DNA from: Lepisosteus oculatus
Lineage: Eukaryota; Chordata; Actinopteri; Semionotiformes; Lepisosteidae
DNA: 64,000 bases
NCBI RefSeq assembly: GCF_040954835.1
Contig: NC_090716.1
Coordinates: 9,006,775-9,070,774 of the forward strand
Direction of reading: 5' to 3'
Made by a program: the position numbers and the translations under genes. Of the stretch, positions 63,001 to 64,000 are shown in pieces; position 1 is the first letter of the stretch, and each line of letters opens with the position of its first letter. The notes beneath the pieces are model-generated. The model was not told the origin of the DNA, ran no database searches, and was given only the letters and a program-made list of their open reading frames with translations.

Positions 63001-64000
63001 CCTATTAGATGACCTGATAGAATCTGAGCTGCTGCTTCATCAACACTGCATGTTACGCTGTGGCATTTCAGTCTGGGCCCCGCACAGCGAACCATTCAAA
63101 CTCTTGGGAGCCTTCCTTTGCAATCCTTGTAAACGGAAATGTGGACAGTTATTTCAATGACTTACTGTAACAATCAGTCAAGTTTCAAGAGCTACTGTGG
63201 TTTTGCGCAGTTCCAGACCAGATACCGCTGTATCTTATAGAGCATATCAGTCCTTAAACTGATCAAGCCTACAGTATTTGTAGCAGAACCAGCAACAATT
63301 ACAAAGTGGATGTATCAACCTCAAGTGTTCTGGTCAGATAGGCCTCCATTGTACAGGCTTGATGGCCCTCTTCCTCAGACTGGAAGTTATTTGTTTAAAA
63401 AAGGCTTTGATTTTATGGGCAATGAAAAAGAAGCAATTCTTCTGTTTGTTCATTTGTTCAGATGGCTTGTACTTGTGTCTTGTGATTTCAGATACAGCTG
63501 GTACACAGTTATGTTTTTCATTACTGCCATGAAACACACTACTTTGCAAGCTGTCAAAGTCAAATGCCACTTGTTAACAGAAAATTTATCATTTTATATT
63601 ATATTATTTTATAGGAGCCCTTAGCTTTGGAAAAAAGTTAATTTAATTCTCTGTACTTTACATCTGAAAAAATATTACTGAATTATGTACAGAAAATATT
63701 TTTATTACAATCATCATACGCCCGCCTTTCACGGTAAACATTGCTGATTATTACATATCCCTTTTTACAGTCATTTTTTTCTTACCTTTCTAGTACAAGA
63801 ACAAAGGTTGGCTTTAGATTGTATTGCAAAGATATTTCTTGATGAAAAATGATTAAGTAGTTAAAATTAGAACATTAAAAAAGTTCAAAATAATAGGAGA
63901 CTATTTGGCCCATCTAGATAATCTGATTGACATTAATAATAATCTATTAATATAAGTCAGTTATATACACTGATGAGCACATGACGTGGGATGAAGACAA

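Larger units (their letters stand above)
27348..64000 (+). other. Putative long first intron of galnt18
   Basis: Mammalian galnt18 has a very long first intron, and this 36.6-kb tract follows its donor without any recognised exon. I looked for the conserved block after the stem (a GYNAYLSD-type motif) and did not find it. Short exons can be missed by eye, and a nested gene is not excluded. The stretch is AT-rich, with SINEs, LINE remnants and foldbacks listed separately. Between those entries I see nothing that can be named. Confidence 0.6.

Overview
The window looks like chromosomal DNA from a ray-finned fish. It is AT-rich and intron-rich, with vertebrate splice signals and CpG-rich promoters. 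It carries 5S-rRNA-derived and tRNA-derived SINEs of the kinds found in fish. The lineage cannot be fixed further; a non-teleost such as gar, bowfin, bichir or sturgeon is only an impression. No bacterial, phage or CRISPR features were seen.

Layout. 1-5.3 kb: AT-rich DNA with no secure gene, a 5S-SINE fragment and two weak minus-strand exon candidates. 5.3-8.0 kb: a plus-strand gene for an unrecognised Lys/Ser-rich, probably nuclear protein of about 509 residues, with one large coding exon. 8.0-9.3 kb: a compact minus-strand two-protein locus, pyurf (two coding exons) followed 84 bases later by the intronless pigy ORF, with a GC-richer promoter at about 9.1-9.3 kb. Its 3' end meets the 3' end of the Lys-rich gene tail to tail. 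9.3-26.6 kb: intergenic DNA with SINE and LINE remnants. 26.6-27.35 kb: CpG-rich promoter and first coding exon of galnt18 on the plus strand. 27.35-64 kb: most simply the long first intron of galnt18. I saw no second galnt18 exon there. It holds SINEs, LINE remnants, a perfect 65-bp inverted repeat and a smaller strong hairpin.

The recognised genes are functionally unrelated. PYURF is a small mitochondrial Trm112-like protein and PIGY a small membrane subunit of the enzyme that starts GPI-anchor synthesis, both apparently made from one transcript. GALNT18 is a type II membrane protein of the polypeptide GalNAc-transferase family. No new gene system is evident. The items most worth a second look are the dicistronic pyurf/pigy locus and its position next to galnt18, the unidentified Lys-rich gene, the 5S-derived SINE family, and the 65-bp palindrome that resembles half of a hammerhead-type retroelement terminus.
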